Below are positions 51,776-60,349 of a DNA stretch of 64,000 nucleotides, piece by piece; position 1 is the stretch's first letter, and each line of letters starts with the position of its first letter. Source of the stretch: Staphylococcus marylandisciuri (GTDB taxonomy: Bacteria > Bacillota > Bacilli > Staphylococcales > Staphylococcaceae); contig NZ_JAOPKZ010000005.1 in the NCBI RefSeq assembly GCF_025519785.1, positions 62,001 through 126,000 on the forward strand. The letters run 5' to 3'. Under the pieces are notes generated by a model. That model was not told the origin of the DNA. It was given only the letters and a program-made list of their open reading frames with translations, and searched no databases. A program made the position numbers and the translations under genes.

Positions 51776-52258
51776 ATGTCCTCAAATAATGATTATGAAA
51801 ATCTACTATTTTATTTTGCTTATAAGACGTTCGTTAATACTGCAGACGAAATTATCGAATCGTACGGCTTGAGTCGGCAACATCATCGTTTTTTATTCTT
51901 CATAGAAAAGGTACCAGGTATCACTGTTAAAAACTTACTTAATAGTATGGAAATATCTAAGCAAGGAAGCCATGCCACGTTAAAAAAGTTAAAAGATAAG
52001 CGACTTATTGAAGAAAAGCAAGCTAAGCATGATCGGCGGGTGAAACAGTTATATCCTACAGAGGAAGGTACCAACTTAGTCAGAGAATTAAATAAAGCAC
52101 AAAACGATTTAATAAAAAAAGTAAAAGAGAAAGTTGGTTCGGATTGGTATGCGATGATGGAAGAATTTGCGGCTTATAGATCAGGATTTGAAGAAGTCAA
52201 ACACTTGAAGCGAGAGCAAATGTCAGAGAACGATGAGCACCCCCCGAATAATAAATAA
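51776..52258 (+). CDS. MarR-family transcriptional regulator
   Basis: 160 residues. A winged helix-turn-helix: FFIEKVPGITVKNLLNSMEISKQGSHATLKKLKDKRLIEEKQAKHDRRVKQLYPTEEG (residues about 40-98) with the RRVKQLYPT wing. The acidic, Pro-rich tail (MSENDEHPPNN) is unusual. It sits 65 bases after whiA and 241 bases before ipdC. A 10+10 bp palindrome in the ipdC promoter is the obvious candidate operator. Start after AGGAAGGAAAGCC. The ligand is unknown. Confidence 0.85.
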   Translation: MSSNNDYENLLFYFAYKTFVNTADEIIESYGLSRQHHRFLFFIEKVPGITVKNLLNSMEISKQGSHATLKKLKDKRLIEEKQAKHDRRVKQLYPTEEGTNLVRELNKAQNDLIKKVKEKVGSDWYAMMEEFAAYRSGFEEVKHLKREQMSENDEHPPNNK

Positions 52259-52304
52259 CAGTTATGTAGTTTCGAAAATTTAATCTACATTAAATAATAA
52301 TTTG

Positions 52305-52370
52305 AAGAGTGAAGTTAGTATCAGAATTTTAACAAAATTTCGGAATATACTTCACTCTTTGTTTTTGTTT
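52305..52370 (+). terminator. Terminator after the MarR gene
   Basis: AAGAGTGAAGT (52305-52315) pairs with ACTTCACTCTT (52349-52359); inner AATTTT/AAAATT pairing; then TGTTTTTGTTT. It separates the regulator from ipdC. Confidence 0.82.
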
Positions 52371-52421
52371 CTAGACTGGGTAAATACAAATAGGGAAATG
52401 ATAATTAATAGATCTTCTCTT

Positions 52422-52448
52422 TATAGGTCAACATTATTGACCTATAAT
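52422..52448 (+). promoter_or_regulatory. Palindromic operator overlapping the ipdC promoter
   Basis: Perfect arms TATAGGTCAA (52422-52431) and TTGACCTATA (52437-52446) are separated by CATTA. TATAAT (52443-52448) overlaps the right arm and is a good -10. A repressor bound there would block polymerase. The size fits MarR-family sites, and the MarR gene is directly upstream. Confidence 0.7.
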
Positions 52449-52499
52449 TAGATAATAGCTAAACTAGAATTAGATATTAAACACAAAGGAGAATGAATA

Positions 52500-54140
52500 A
52501 TGAAGAGACGCGTAGGTCAATATTTAATGGATTGTATTAGCGAACTAGGCATAGATAGAGTATTTGGAGTTCCTGGAGACTTTAACTTAACTTTCTTAGA
52601 CGATATTACAGAGAGAGACGACATGAAGTGGGTTGGCAATACGAATGAACTTAATGCGAGTTACGCTGCAGATGGTTACGCTCGAATACACGGAGTTAGT
52701 GCACTCGTTACTACGTTTGGTGTCGGAGAATTGAGTGCAATCAACGGCGTTGCTGGTTCATATGCAGAACACGTCCCGGTGATACAAATTACCGGAGCAC
52801 CTACTACAGTGGCTGAAGAAAAAGGTGCTTATTTACACCATTCTTTAGGTGAAGGTAGCTTCGATAATTACCGCAAGATGTATCAAAAAATTACAACTAC
52901 TCAAGCTTATATTACTGCTGACAATGCTCAAACAGAAATTCCTCGCGTACTTAACGAAGTTATAAATGAGAAAAGACCTGTGCACATTCATCTGCCGATA
53001 GATGTAGCAGCTACAGAAATTGAAGTAGAGAATGAATTTAGTGCGCCTGAACATGAATCTTCAGATGTTAAACAGTATATTAAAGCTATCGAAACTCAAT
53101 TATCTCATGCTAAACAACCTGTTATACTCACTGGTCATGAAATTAATAGTTTCGACTTACATGAGGAATTAGAAGATGTAGTCAACCGCACGCAAATTCC
53201 TGTAGCGCAACTCTCATTTGGTAAAAGTGCTTTCAATGAAGAGAACCCTTACTATATCGGCATATACGATGGAGAGGTAGCTGAAGACGATATTAAATCA
53301 TATGTCGATCAAAGTGATTGCATTTTACTTGTTGGAAGTAAGCTGACTGATACAGCTACTGCGGGCTTTAGCTACGGATTCAATGAGGACGACATCGCTT
53401 ATATTAACCACCATAACTTTAAAGTTGGCGAGACACGTGCCCAAGACGTACATCTAATCGATTTAGTGAACGGTATGAAAGATATAGACTATCAATTCGA
53501 GGGCGATTATCCTAAATTAAGAAATAATATAGAAGCGGTAGAACCTTCAAATGAACCATTGACGCAAGCAGAATACTTCTCAATGCTTAGTGGATTCTTT
53601 AAAAAAGACGATGTGATACTGGCGGATCAAGGTACTTCATTCTTCGGTTCTTATACTTTACCGCTAAGTCAAAATAATCGATATATCGCTCAACCGCTTT
53701 GGGGGTCTATAGGTTATACTTTACCAGCTACTTTAGGAGCGCAACTTGCTGATAGCAGACGTCGTAATATCTTACTTATCGGCGAAGGAGCCTTCCAAAT
53801 GACGGCTCAAGAATTTGCAGTGATGATTCGTGAACGGATTAAATCAGTGCTCTTTGTCGTCAACAATGATGGTTATACAGTTGAGCGTAAGATACACGGC
53901 GAAGAAGCACCTTACAATGATATCACTATGTGGAACTATACTATGTTACCTCAATTATTTAATGGCGAAGAAGAAGTTATGGTTCACGATGTGCGTACGA
54001 GCGCAGAATTACAAGAAGCCTTAAATACTATTAATCGTAATACAGATAAGATGCATTTAGTCGAAGTTAAGATGACTAAAGAAGACGCGCCTAAGAAACT
54101 TATTAAACTGGGTCAAGTCTTTGCTGATCAGAACTCATAA
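52500..54140 (+). CDS. ipdC: Thiamine diphosphate-dependent 2-oxo acid decarboxylase (IpdC/PDC-like)
   Basis: 546 residues, the length of indole-3-pyruvate or branched-chain 2-oxo acid decarboxylases. N-terminal PYR domain with VFGVPGDFNLTFLD (residues 20-33) and NELNASYAADGYARI, with the catalytic Glu in NTNELN; the PP domain has the diphosphate/Mg motif LIGEGAFQMTAQEFAVMIRERIKSVLFVVNNDGYTVE near residue 425. It turns 2-oxo acids into aldehydes; the exact substrate (indolepyruvate or another) cannot be read here. AAAGGAGAATGAATA precedes ATG. Confidence 0.9.
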   Translation: MKRRVGQYLMDCISELGIDRVFGVPGDFNLTFLDDITERDDMKWVGNTNELNASYAADGYARIHGVSALVTTFGVGELSAINGVAGSYAEHVPVIQITGAPTTVAEEKGAYLHHSLGEGSFDNYRKMYQKITTTQAYITADNAQTEIPRVLNEVINEKRPVHIHLPIDVAATEIEVENEFSAPEHESSDVKQYIKAIETQLSHAKQPVILTGHEINSFDLHEELEDVVNRTQIPVAQLSFGKSAFNEENPYYIGIYDGEVAEDDIKSYVDQSDCILLVGSKLTDTATAGFSYGFNEDDIAYINHHNFKVGETRAQDVHLIDLVNGMKDIDYQFEGDYPKLRNNIEAVEPSNEPLTQAEYFSMLSGFFKKDDVILADQGTSFFGSYTLPLSQNNRYIAQPLWGSIGYTLPATLGAQLADSRRRNILLIGEGAFQMTAQEFAVMIRERIKSVLFVVNNDGYTVERKIHGEEAPYNDITMWNYTMLPQLFNGEEEVMVHDVRTSAELQEALNTINRNTDKMHLVEVKMTKEDAPKKLIKLGQVFADQNS

Positions 54141-54219
54141 ATAGTTAGTAGTTGCCTCGTATTCTAAGTGAATAACAACATTCATGAGATATAAAATATA
54201 CTTGTCGAGCTCACGAGGA

Positions 54220-54690
54220 GAGGCCAGAACAAAAGCGTTTGGGATTTGAGCGGGGCCCCAACACAGAGAAACTGGGACTACAGTTTCAACAAGCACAGCG
54301 AGTTGGGGTGGGGCCCCAACAAAGAGGGAGCGGGACAGAAATCTAATTTGAATAAAAAAGATTTCGTAGTCCCGCCCCGGCAAAGATGACTAGAATTGAA
54401 AAAAAGCTTGATACAAGCGCATTTTTAAATCAGTCATCTACTGCCGAGATGTTGAAGGGAGCGGGACAGAAATCTAATTTGAATAAGAAAGATTTCGTAG
54501 TCCCGCCCCGGCAAAGATGACTAGAATTGAAAAAAGCTTGATACAAGCGCATTTTCAAATCAGTCATCTACTGCCGAGATGTTGAAGAGGCTGGGATTTA
54601 TGTCCCAGCCTCTTTCTCTCTAGTCAAAGACCATTATGTCCCAGCCTCAGAGCATAGGAACTTTATGTCTCAACCACTTCTAAGTCAGCT
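54220..54690 (-). repeat. Repeat cluster: STAR units and two minus-oriented composite repeats
   Basis: Plus-strand order: STAR motifs (about 54254 and 54313), then two composite repeats in minus orientation (about 54325-54455 and 54457-54595), each with GGGAGCGGGACAGAAATC, the AGTCATC-type hairpin and CTGCCGAGATG, and at the end GAGGCTGGGATTTATGTCCCAGCCTC (54588-54614). The two copies differ in A-run length only in a few places. The next gene starts at 54830. Confidence 0.88.
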
Positions 54691-54829
54691 TTTATATTTT
54701 TTACTAGCTAATTATATTATTCATTAGAATGAGTTGGGCACACTTCTTTATTTGTTGAATTGAATATGATATAGTATGCTTGTTCCTACTGCTGCCTCTT
54801 GAATATTAGATCTACAAGGGAGCTCAAAT

Positions 54830-55360
54830 ATGGTTGATATATTATCTGCCATAGGGTCAATAGGGACCTTTATTATGGCATTATTCTATTTTGTTTCAGT
54901 TTCTCTTCAACTTTATCAAATGAAGATTGGTTTTATTCCTGCGTTAGGATTTAATCAAATTCTATTGAAGTTAAATGAGAAAAATGAATTAACGATGAGT
55001 AACACTTCTATCGAAGATGAACGTCATCAAGATTACTTGAAAATGTATAACCTCGGTGGTGGAGCAGCTAAGAATATACAAATTGAAATATTACTTGGAG
55101 AGGATGAAATAATACAGAAAAAGTTTGTTAATATTCTTCCTAGCCAAGAGGGTTATTTATTACCAATCAACAGAGATGTGTTTGAGGAGTTAGAACGAAC
55201 AATTCAAAAGAACGGTTATGAGACGAATATGAATATACGTTTGTCATACTACCACAATGTAAGCCGTAAGAAGCATGTAGTAAAGCTTAACGGTCGCTTA
55301 GATCCATTCAATACTTATCGTGATCACACGATTTATGAGCTACAGTTTGTAGGGGTATAA
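54830..55360 (+). CDS. Hypothetical membrane-anchored protein
   Basis: 176 residues, not recognised. An N-terminal membrane segment (residues about 5-30, DILSAIGSIGTFIMALFYFV) is followed by a soluble, probably beta-rich domain with MYNLGGGAAKNIQIEILLG near residue 77 and RLSYYHNVSRKKHVVKLN near 140. Such N-anchored Ig-like proteins are common in staphylococci. AAGGGAGCTCAAAT precedes ATG. It shows no obvious partner. Confidence 0.65.
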   Translation: MVDILSAIGSIGTFIMALFYFVSVSLQLYQMKIGFIPALGFNQILLKLNEKNELTMSNTSIEDERHQDYLKMYNLGGGAAKNIQIEILLGEDEIIQKKFVNILPSQEGYLLPINRDVFEELERTIQKNGYETNMNIRLSYYHNVSRKKHVVKLNGRLDPFNTYRDHTIYELQFVGV

Positions 55361-55478
55361 ATCCAAGCAAGTATTGAATGCTTTAAGAAATTAACTTTAA
55401 TCTGTTATTCTTATAGCTAAACTCTAACTTCTCTATGTTGCTTAGTTAATGATTAGATGACATTAAGAGGAGAAATAA

Positions 55479-55670
55479 ATGGAAATTAACATCGATTGGA
55501 ACAAAGAGTTTCAAGAATTCCAGGACATTTTGAATAGTGGCTTACATCCCGAATGGTTATATAGTGCAAAAGCTAATCTTGTTCTCGTTCCAGCTTACAC
55601 AGGCGAAGGTAAACAGTATTTCTTTACGAAGGATATCCTAGAAGCGAGTAAAGTGATTCCTTTTTTCTAA
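55479..55670 (+). CDS. Small hypothetical protein
   Basis: 63 residues, not recognised. Acidic N-terminus (MEINIDWNKEFQEFQDILNS) and a Gly/aromatic middle (LVPAYTGEGKQYFF). A good ribosome binding site (AGAGGAGAAATAA) and a terminator-like structure downstream argue that it is expressed. It could also be the remains of a longer gene. Confidence 0.5.
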   Translation: MEINIDWNKEFQEFQDILNSGLHPEWLYSAKANLVLVPAYTGEGKQYFFTKDILEASKVIPFF

Positions 55671-55745
55671 AAGAAGTATAAGAATAAAATAAGTTCTATA
55701 TTATAAAGCTATTTTCCATATACTTTAATCAATTTTACGTTAATA

Positions 55746-55806
55746 AGGCGAGGTTTGAATTCATTGTAATCTTACTTTGAATTTTGGCCTTGCCATTTTT
55801 TATTTG
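55746..55806 (+). terminator. Imperfect terminator after the 63-residue gene
   Basis: GGCGAGGTTTGAATTC and GAATTTTGGCCTTGCC can pair with several G-T pairs and one bulge, followed by ATTTTTTATTT. The rest of 55671-56073 is very AT-rich and apart from the cre-like site holds nothing I can support. Confidence 0.5.
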
Positions 55807-55975
55807 TCTAAATTTGTTTGAAATTTATATTTATAAAACGAATATTAAGGATATATACATATATTTTTTTAAAATGTATTAAGTTATTTATCTCTAAAAG
55901 CACTGATATTAAGAGGTTTATTTTTAACTTATGAAAATATTCACAATATAGATGATAAATATAAATATTTACTGT

Positions 55976-55989
55976 TGTAAGTGCTTTCT
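55976..55989 (+). promoter_or_regulatory. cre-like site (CcpA) upstream of the serine dehydratase operon
   Basis: TGTAAGTGCTTTCT matches the cre consensus TGWAARCGYTWNCW with one mismatch (T for C at position 7). It is about 85 bases upstream of the PTS-IIC start. Confidence 0.45.
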
Positions 55990-56073
55990 TAAAATAATAG
56001 AATATATATGCAATGAGAGATTAATATAATACGCTTTTATATTATATTATTTTTGGAAAAGAGGTTATGGGAA

Positions 56074-57108
56074 ATGGATATCGTTTTAGGGATAGGTACG
56101 TTACTCGTTGTTCTTTTAGCGATGACCTTGTTCTTGAACTTTGCACCTTATGGTAAACAAGGTTTACAAGCGCTTTCAGGAGCAGCGTGCGCAACACTTT
56201 TACCTCAAGCATTTTTAAGTTATGCTTTAGGACAGATTTTTCATATTTCATTACTCCAAGATATAGGTGATCTTGCTGGTAGTTTAAGCGGTGTGGCTGT
56301 GGGGATTCTCACATGTTTAAATTTAGGCATATCACCTGTCTTTGCTGTTATCGTCGGTCTAGTACTTAAAGACTTTCAGTTACTACCTGCATTTATAGCA
56401 GCCTATTTTATTTCCTTTGCTTTGAAATATATCGAACGCAAAGTACCAGAAGGATTAGACTTAATCGTTGTTATACTCATAGCTCCGACATTGACTTTCC
56501 TCATTGCTAAACTGATAAGTCCAGGAGTTATTGCAGTATTGCATCAAATAGGTAGTGCAGTGACTGCTGTAGGAAATAATAATCCTTACGCATTAGCGGT
56601 AGTCTTAGGTCTCATCATACCAGTTACAGGTATGACACCACTCAGTTCAATGGTGTTAGCAAGCTTGCTCAATCTTACAGGTACACCTATGGCTATAGGG
56701 GCTATCACCTGCATGGGTGCCTCATTTGTTAACTTTGTATTATTTAGAGAGTTAAAAATTGGAGGACCATCTAAAGCATTTGCAGTGGCAATTGAACCGC
56801 TTACCCAGATTGAGATTATTGCTAAATACCCATTACAGTTGTACGGTTCAAATGCGATCATTGGGGTCGTGAATGCTTTGATCGTGACATTTAGTGGTTT
56901 AGTACTCAATGCGCCGGGGATGGCTACGCCTATAGCAGGTCCAATCGTATTATTTGGATTTAATAAACCGCTTAATATTGTTATTACCTTGGTAATCGTA
57001 GCTATAGTTAGTGTTATATTAAGTCTTATCATTGGTAAAATTATAAGTAGATCACACTTATCGCATATAAATCTAAAGCCTTCTGAACTGAAAAAACAAG
57101 TGAATTAA
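56074..57108 (+). CDS. PTS EIIC-like membrane transporter (EIIC_2 family)
   Basis: 344 residues from ATG behind GAGGTTATGGGAA; a longer frame up to 56053 has no ribosome binding site. About ten membrane segments; NNPYALAVVLGLIIPVTGMTPLSSMVLASLLNLTGTPMAIGAI (residues about 175-218) matches the PTS_EIIC_2 family, which lack EIIA/EIIB partners. It precedes sdaAB by 17 bases and is likely cotranscribed; in staphylococci this type of gene often accompanies serine dehydratase, so a role in serine supply is possible but not shown. Confidence 0.8.
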   Translation: MDIVLGIGTLLVVLLAMTLFLNFAPYGKQGLQALSGAACATLLPQAFLSYALGQIFHISLLQDIGDLAGSLSGVAVGILTCLNLGISPVFAVIVGLVLKDFQLLPAFIAAYFISFALKYIERKVPEGLDLIVVILIAPTLTFLIAKLISPGVIAVLHQIGSAVTAVGNNNPYALAVVLGLIIPVTGMTPLSSMVLASLLNLTGTPMAIGAITCMGASFVNFVLFRELKIGGPSKAFAVAIEPLTQIEIIAKYPLQLYGSNAIIGVVNALIVTFSGLVLNAPGMATPIAGPIVLFGFNKPLNIVITLVIVAIVSVILSLIIGKIISRSHLSHINLKPSELKKQVN

Positions 57109-57125
57109 GGAGATGTAATATCGTT

Positions 57126-57803
57126 ATGGCACGTACACAAGATTTTAAGAGTGCATTTGATATCATCGGACCTAAAATGATAGGCCCTTCTAGCTCCCAT
57201 ACAGCAGGAGCAGTGAAAATTGGTAACGCACTTAGAACGATTTTACAACAAGATCCTGACAACTTAGAAATTCATTATTACGAATCTTTTGCTGCTACCC
57301 ACCAAGGACATGGTACTGATTTAGCTATTGTTGGAGGTGCTTTAGGTTTCTCAACATTTGATGAGCGGATACCTGAGTCAACTAAGATAGCTAAAGATAA
57401 AGGGGTAGACGTCAACATCATTGAAGAATCAGGGCATAGCTTAGGGGAGCACCCTAACTGCGCTTTATTAAAAGCAGACGCAGGTGAGCGTCACGTCGAA
57501 GTGAATGGCATTTCCATAGGTGGTGGAACGATCAAGATTAAAAGCATTCATGTGGATGGACTTTGTATCCTCATGAATCACGGGTTACCTATACTGGTTA
57601 TAGATGGTGACTCAGACGTAGCGACAATCAATCATCTTATTAATGATTTAATCGACAAAGATGTTGATATAAATGAAGAAATCAAGACGATTCATAAAGA
57701 AGGCTGTCTATTAGCACTCCACTTAAACAAAGAAATCAAGTCCGATTTGCTTGAGCAAATAAGAGATCAATATAGTGAATTGAATTTCTCATATGTAGAT
57801 TAG
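57126..57803 (+). CDS. sdaAB: L-serine dehydratase, iron-sulfur type, beta subunit
   Basis: 225 residues. FDIIGPKMIGPSSSHTAGAVKIGNALR (residues 10-36) is the substrate-binding signature, followed by HQGHGTDLAIVGGALGF near 56 and an ACT-like C-terminal region (LCILMNHGLPILVIDGDSDVATINHLINDL). Together with SdaAA it deaminates L-serine to pyruvate and ammonia. AAGGAGATG ahead of the start. Confidence 0.93.
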   Translation: MARTQDFKSAFDIIGPKMIGPSSSHTAGAVKIGNALRTILQQDPDNLEIHYYESFAATHQGHGTDLAIVGGALGFSTFDERIPESTKIAKDKGVDVNIIEESGHSLGEHPNCALLKADAGERHVEVNGISIGGGTIKIKSIHVDGLCILMNHGLPILVIDGDSDVATINHLINDLIDKDVDINEEIKTIHKEGCLLALHLNKEIKSDLLEQIRDQYSELNFSYVD

Positions 57804-57818
57804 AAAGGGTGTTTATAC

Positions 57819-58724
57819 ATGTTTGATACTATGCAAGAAATTATTGAATATGCAGAGGAACATCAAACAACATTCGCAGAGATGATGATTGAGCAAGAAA
57901 TGGACAGACAAGAAGCTTCTAGAGATGATGTGAGGGACCAAATGAAGACAAATCTAGAAGTTATGCGAGATGGTGTGAAAAGAGGGACGACCGGTAAAGG
58001 TGTTAAAAGTGTAACGGGCTATACTGGAGAAGACGCTATTCGTATTCAAAAATATAGAGAGGAAAACCACGCACTTGCAGGCAATGAAATGATGGATGCT
58101 GTAAAAGGGGCAGTAGCTACAAATGAAGTTAACGCAGCTATGGGTATTATCTGTGCGACCCCTACTGCAGGCTCTTCAGGTACGATACCTGGTGTCATCT
58201 TCAAGTTAGAAAAAACACATGATTTAACAGAAGACCAACTGATTGACTTCTTGTTTGCATCTGCATTAGTTGGTAAAGTCATCGCGAATAATGGCAGCGT
58301 TGCTGGTGCTACAGGTGGTTGCCAAGCAGAAGTTGGTTCAGCATCAGCTATGGCAGCTGCAGCCGCTACACAAGTGACAGGTGGTTCACCTAAACAAGCA
58401 GGTCATGCTATGGCTTTAGCAATTAGCAATTTACTCGGATTAGTTTGTGACCCGGTTGGTGGACTCGTTGAAATTCCATGTGTCATGCGTAATGCTATCG
58501 GGTCAGGTAACGCTCTTATCTCTGCTGATTTAGCGTTGGCAGGTGTTGAGAGCCGTATACCGGTTGATGAAGTCATTGAAGCGATGGATAAAATAGGACG
58601 AAACTTACCGTCGTCACTACGTGAAACTGGTATGGGCGGCTTAGCTGGGACACCTACAGGTCAAGAAATCAAGCGTAAAATCTTTGGTGAAGCGGAAGAA
58701 AAGAGTAAATCACATCAGTCTTAA
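57819..58724 (+). CDS. sdaAA: L-serine dehydratase, iron-sulfur type, alpha subunit
   Basis: 301 residues. ATPTAGSSGTIPGVIFKLEK near residue 110, GATGGCQAEVGSASAMAAAAATQVTGG near 163, DPVGGLVEIPCVMRNAIGSGNAL near 211 and a Gly-rich end (GMGGLAGTPTGQEI). Cysteines in CATPT, GGCQAE and EIPCVM hold the 4Fe-4S cluster. Operon with sdaAB (15 bases apart). Confidence 0.94.
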   Translation: MFDTMQEIIEYAEEHQTTFAEMMIEQEMDRQEASRDDVRDQMKTNLEVMRDGVKRGTTGKGVKSVTGYTGEDAIRIQKYREENHALAGNEMMDAVKGAVATNEVNAAMGIICATPTAGSSGTIPGVIFKLEKTHDLTEDQLIDFLFASALVGKVIANNGSVAGATGGCQAEVGSASAMAAAAATQVTGGSPKQAGHAMALAISNLLGLVCDPVGGLVEIPCVMRNAIGSGNALISADLALAGVESRIPVDEVIEAMDKIGRNLPSSLRETGMGGLAGTPTGQEIKRKIFGEAEEKSKSHQS

Positions 58725-58772
58725 ATAGCTGATACAGTATGATTTAATATTCAGAATAATTAATTGCGATTT

Positions 58773-58819
58773 AACACCCTATCCACTAAAATAGCTTTAA
58801 AGGGAGTGGATGGGGTGTT
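58773..58819 (+). promoter_or_regulatory. Hairpin that sequesters a translation start
   Basis: AACACCCTATCCACT (58773-58787) pairs with AGTGGATGGGGTGTT (58805-58819), 15 bp with one G-T pair. The right arm includes the GTG start codon (58815-58817) and half of the AGGGAG ribosome binding site (58801-58806) of the following small gene. No T run follows, so it is less likely to be a simple terminator. Confidence 0.55.
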
Positions 58820-58991
58820 AATTAAATTTGCGGTACTATTTATCTTGTTAGTGATAAGTAGTATGATCACGTTATACTTAACTCATGAAGGTACATGGCC
58901 CAATCTGTTATTTAAATCTTTATCGTTAAGTATAATCATCGTATTTCTTTTTCACTATATCAGGTTTTTGATAAATTTTAATAGAAATTAA
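58815..58991 (+). CDS. Small two-helix membrane protein
   Basis: 58 residues from GTG after AGGGAG: two hydrophobic segments (residues about 3-20, LIKFAVLFILLVISSMITLY, and 33-52) joined by THEGTWPNLLFKS. Not recognised. An ATG at 58810 is out of frame and closes at once. Its start lies inside a stem, suggesting regulated or low translation. Confidence 0.5.
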   Translation: MLIKFAVLFILLVISSMITLYLTHEGTWPNLLFKSLSLSIIIVFLFHYIRFLINFNRN

Positions 58992-59065
58992 TTGAAACAT
59001 CGTAAGTTATTGTCCTGCTTATCCTTTGTATTACAAGCTAGAATCTGGGGCATACATTCTAAAAA

Positions 59066-59222
59066 GGGAGCGGGACAGAAATCTAACTTGAATAAAAAGA
59101 TTTCGTAGTCCCGCCCCGGCAAGGATGACTAGAATTGAAAAAAGCTTGATATAAGCGCATTTTCAAATCAGTCATCTACTGCCAAGATGCTGAAAAAGGC
59201 TGGGATTTATGTCCCAGCCTCG
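59066..59222 (-). repeat. Minus-oriented composite hairpin repeat
   Basis: GGGAGCGGGACAGAAATC..., the GATGACT-type hairpin (GCTTGATATAAGC here instead of GCTTGATACAAGC) and AAGGCTGGGATTTATGTCCCAGCCTC, in minus orientation. Confidence 0.85.
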
Positions 59223-59280
59223 TTCTTTGTTTATATATTAGATTTCGCTTCCTAAGAGCCAGCTCAGCTATGCGGCCATA

Positions 59281-60123
59281 CTATGAGTTGTCATCGCTAT
59301 TATTAGAATTGCTAGAGCTTTGTTGAGACGATGAGTTACCTTGTCTTTGTTGGTTCTGATTCTGTTGGGATGCGTTATTTGCAGAGGAAGGTGATTGTGA
59401 ACTATTTTGCGATGACTGGTTATTATTTTGCGCTTGTCTTGAGCTAGATTGAGCGTCATTAATATTACTACCGTTGTCATTAGATGATTGAGGTTTATCT
59501 TGTTTACCTTGATTATCATTCTGCTGTGCTTGCTTTTTCGCTTGTTGTTCGCGTTTCTCGCGTTCTTGAGCTTCACTTTTAGCCCATTGTTCTCTCTGTT
59601 TCTCGGCTAGCTCTTTCTGATGTTCACGTTGTTTTTGTTGCGCTTTTTTCTCTTGTTGTTCTTTTTGTGCTTGCTTTTTCTCTTGGAGTTTACGCTGAGC
59701 TTGTTGTTGCTGAGCTTCGCGCTCTCTTTGCGCTTGTTGTAGTTTAGCTTCACGCGCTCTTTCCTCTTGTTGCTCGCGTTGTTGAGCAAGCTGTTGTTGC
59801 TGTTGCTTTTGTGCTGATTTTTGCTGGTCAGATGTTTTTTTATCACTTTGATCTGTATCATGTGAGTTGTTTTTCTTTTCATCTGACTTATTATCTTTGT
59901 CCTTATCTTTATCTTTGTGATGTTGAGTCTCTTGATGTTGGCTTGCGAGTTTCTCACTACCTCTTTTAGAGTGGTCGACAAACGCAAATATTGCAAAGGC
60001 TAAACCACAGAGAAGTAATAGGATAATAATCGTACTGATGATTTTAGCACCTGTACTCATCTTTCTCTTAGTTTGCTTTGCTAAATTATTTCGTGCTTCA
60101 TCGTGTTTTTCGCGATTTGGCAT
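59281..60123 (-). CDS. Membrane-anchored Q/K/E-rich low-complexity protein
   Basis: 280 residues, no catalytic domain recognised. Short basic cytoplasmic N-terminus (MPNREKHDEARNNLAKQTKR), one membrane helix (residues about 28-49), then a long extracellular-looking stretch of charged HKDKDKDKD, a Q/E/K/R-rich probable coiled coil (about 100-205), and an S/N/Q-rich tail (206-280). It resembles staphylococcal DUF4887-like wall-spanning proteins, but the repeats prevent firm assignment. Start after GGGGGAAAAATAA. The family usually ends in a LysM or wall-binding domain; none is visible here. Confidence 0.65.
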   Translation of the reverse strand: MPNREKHDEARNNLAKQTKRKMSTGAKIISTIIILLLLCGLAFAIFAFVDHSKRGSEKLASQHQETQHHKDKDKDKDNKSDEKKNNSHDTDQSDKKTSDQQKSAQKQQQQQLAQQREQQEERAREAKLQQAQREREAQQQQAQRKLQEKKQAQKEQQEKKAQQKQREHQKELAEKQREQWAKSEAQEREKREQQAKKQAQQNDNQGKQDKPQSSNDNGSNINDAQSSSRQAQNNNQSSQNSSQSPSSANNASQQNQNQQRQGNSSSQQSSSNSNNSDDNS

Positions 60124-60349
60124 TTATTTTTCCCCCGGTTTGGTATAATTACTATTAGAAGATTTCCTTATTGCATTTTTCTTAAACGTTTAAAGAATAT
60201 ACCTAAGTATATTGTAAAATAATGTTAATACTATCATTAGTTAATTTTACTATTAATGGTTATATTAATAGTAATCTATTTATATGATAAGTTTCAACAT
60301 CTTTGTATTAATCAATTATTTTACCTTACAAATTTAAGTAGGTGAATAG

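Noticed and set aside
54135..54383. Open frame of 82 codons on the minus strand
   Set aside because: Translated STAR and composite repeat DNA; similar peptides arise at every copy.
59607..59996. Open frame of 129 codons on the minus strand
   Set aside because: Shadow of the Q/K-rich gene in another frame; low complexity keeps it open.
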